A DNA stretch of 64,000 nucleotides, taken from Thalassovita mediterranea (GTDB taxonomy: Bacteria > Pseudomonadota > Alphaproteobacteria > Rhodobacterales > Rhodobacteraceae). A model generated the notes under the pieces. The model made no database searches, had not been told where the DNA came from, and worked only from the letters and a program-made list of their open reading frames with translations. This document shows positions 63,443 through 64,000 of this stretch, one piece after another. How positions within the stretch are numbered: the stretch's first letter is position 1; the number at the start of each line of letters is the position of its first letter. The position numbers were made by a program, and so were the translations under genes. The DNA lies in NCBI RefSeq assembly GCF_001458435.1, contig NZ_CYSF01000002.1:1-64000 (forward strand). Reading direction: 5' to 3'.

Positions 63443-64000
63443 ATGAAGGTCATCATCTGCGGGGCAGGGCAGGTTGGCTGGCAAATTGCCCGTCATCTGT
63501 CTGGTGAGAAAAACGACGTAACCGTGGTGGACAACAACGCCGATCTGGTGCGCCGTGCGACAGATACGCTGGATGTGCAGGGAATTGCGGGCTTTGCCTC
63601 TTATCCTGATGTGCTGGACCGCGCCGGTGCGCGTGATGCGGATATGATCATCGCCGCCACTCATTCGGATGAGGTCAACATGGTGACCTGTCAGGTGGCG
63701 CATTCGGTGTTTGCCATTCCGCGCAAAATCGCGCGCCTGCGCTCACAAAGCTATCTGACGGCGATCTATTCCGACCTATATCGCCGCGATCACATGCCGA
63801 TTGACGTGGTGATCAGCCCTGAACGCGAAGTGGCAGAGGCCGCGCTGCAGCGGATCGCATCGCCGTCGGCGTTTGATACCGAGACTTTCCTGTCCGGCAA
63901 GGCGCATTTGTTGGGGATCAGCATCGAAGAAGGCTGTCCGGTGATCAACACGCCGCTGCGCCAGTTGAACGATTTGTTTTCGACCCTGCGCGCGATTGTG
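63443..64000 (+). CDS. trkA: Trk potassium uptake protein TrkA, cut by the window edge
   Basis: 186 codons seen from ATG 63443 to the right edge. The Rossmann RCK_N domain has KVIICGAGQVGWQIARHL (GxGxxG), NNADLVRRA and ADMIIAATHSDEVNM, then the start of the first TrkA_C-type domain (AHLLGISIEEGCPVINTPL). It controls potassium channels through NAD(H) binding. In Rhodobacteraceae it is normally next to ntrX, with hfq after it; the rest lies outside the window. Confidence 0.93.
   Translation, partial: MKVIICGAGQVGWQIARHLSGEKNDVTVVDNNADLVRRATDTLDVQGIAGFASYPDVLDRAGARDADMIIAATHSDEVNMVTCQVAHSVFAIPRKIARLRSQSYLTAIYSDLYRRDHMPIDVVISPEREVAEAALQRIASPSAFDTETFLSGKAHLLGISIEEGCPVINTPLRQLNDLFSTLRAIV

Overview
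The window is chromosomal DNA from an alphaproteobacterium of the Rhodobacteraceae, most likely the marine Roseobacter group. This is inferred from the gene set and order, not from a database search. The pointers are the CtrA/SciP/ChpT cell-cycle genes, the dusB-ntrB-ntrC-ntrY-ntrX-trkA order with NtrC and NtrX lacking GAFTGA, a fused ispDF, an olsB-olsA ornithine-lipid pair, a C-terminally extended L21, a full-length MttB-type methyltransferase without an in-frame amber codon, and generally high third-position GC.

Layout. (1) 1-4925 is accessory: the 5' part of an IS21-family istA runs off the left edge, and its outer end cuts into the first of six tandem genes for small secreted cysteine-rich proteins, several with SH3-like tails. 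A tRNA-Ser(CGA) follows on the minus strand. (2) 5659-22078 is core: a DUF2059 protein, rplU-rpmA, a GNAT gene, obgE-proB-proA, chpT, a DUF3553 gene, olsB-olsA, mnmA, sciP and ctrA, ligA-recG, then a 40-residue one-helix membrane protein behind an SOS-type box. (3) 22353-28369 holds inverted GC-rich repeats, a NifU-like protein, hisI, trmFO-gluQ, a diheme cytochrome c peroxidase-like protein, an ECHDC3-like enoyl-CoA hydratase homologue and a thioesterase. (4) 28758-38359 carries a MocR-type regulator, rplM-rpsI, a TetR regulator, ppk2, a hydrolase with a MetA-type acyltransferase, an uncharacterised P-loop protein, a FadL-type porin, and a DMT exporter with an ABM-domain protein. (5) 38506-50353 carries guaA, an MgtC-family gene, the MttB-like gene, a DUF6456-like protein, a VIT-family gene, a peroxiredoxin, lipA, hpt, ratA/coq10, an MmgE/PrpD protein and a free-standing CZB-type zinc-binding protein. 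(6) 50649-64000 carries amtB, pncC-pgpA-ispDF, dusB-ntrBC-ntrYX, an AT-rich orphan membrane-protein gene with a lipoprotein gene, and the start of trkA.

Together, chpT, sciP and ctrA belong to the CckA-ChpT-CtrA phosphorelay and are spread over about 5 kb. dusB-ntrB-ntrC and ntrY-ntrX form the nitrogen-control block, with amtB 3.5 kb away. The ribosomal operons have visible promoters and terminators. No CRISPR array, prophage or restriction system was seen. The least explained parts are the secreted paralogue cluster at the left edge, the SOS-box microprotein at 21956, an orphan terminator before lipA, and the segment between ntrX and trkA.
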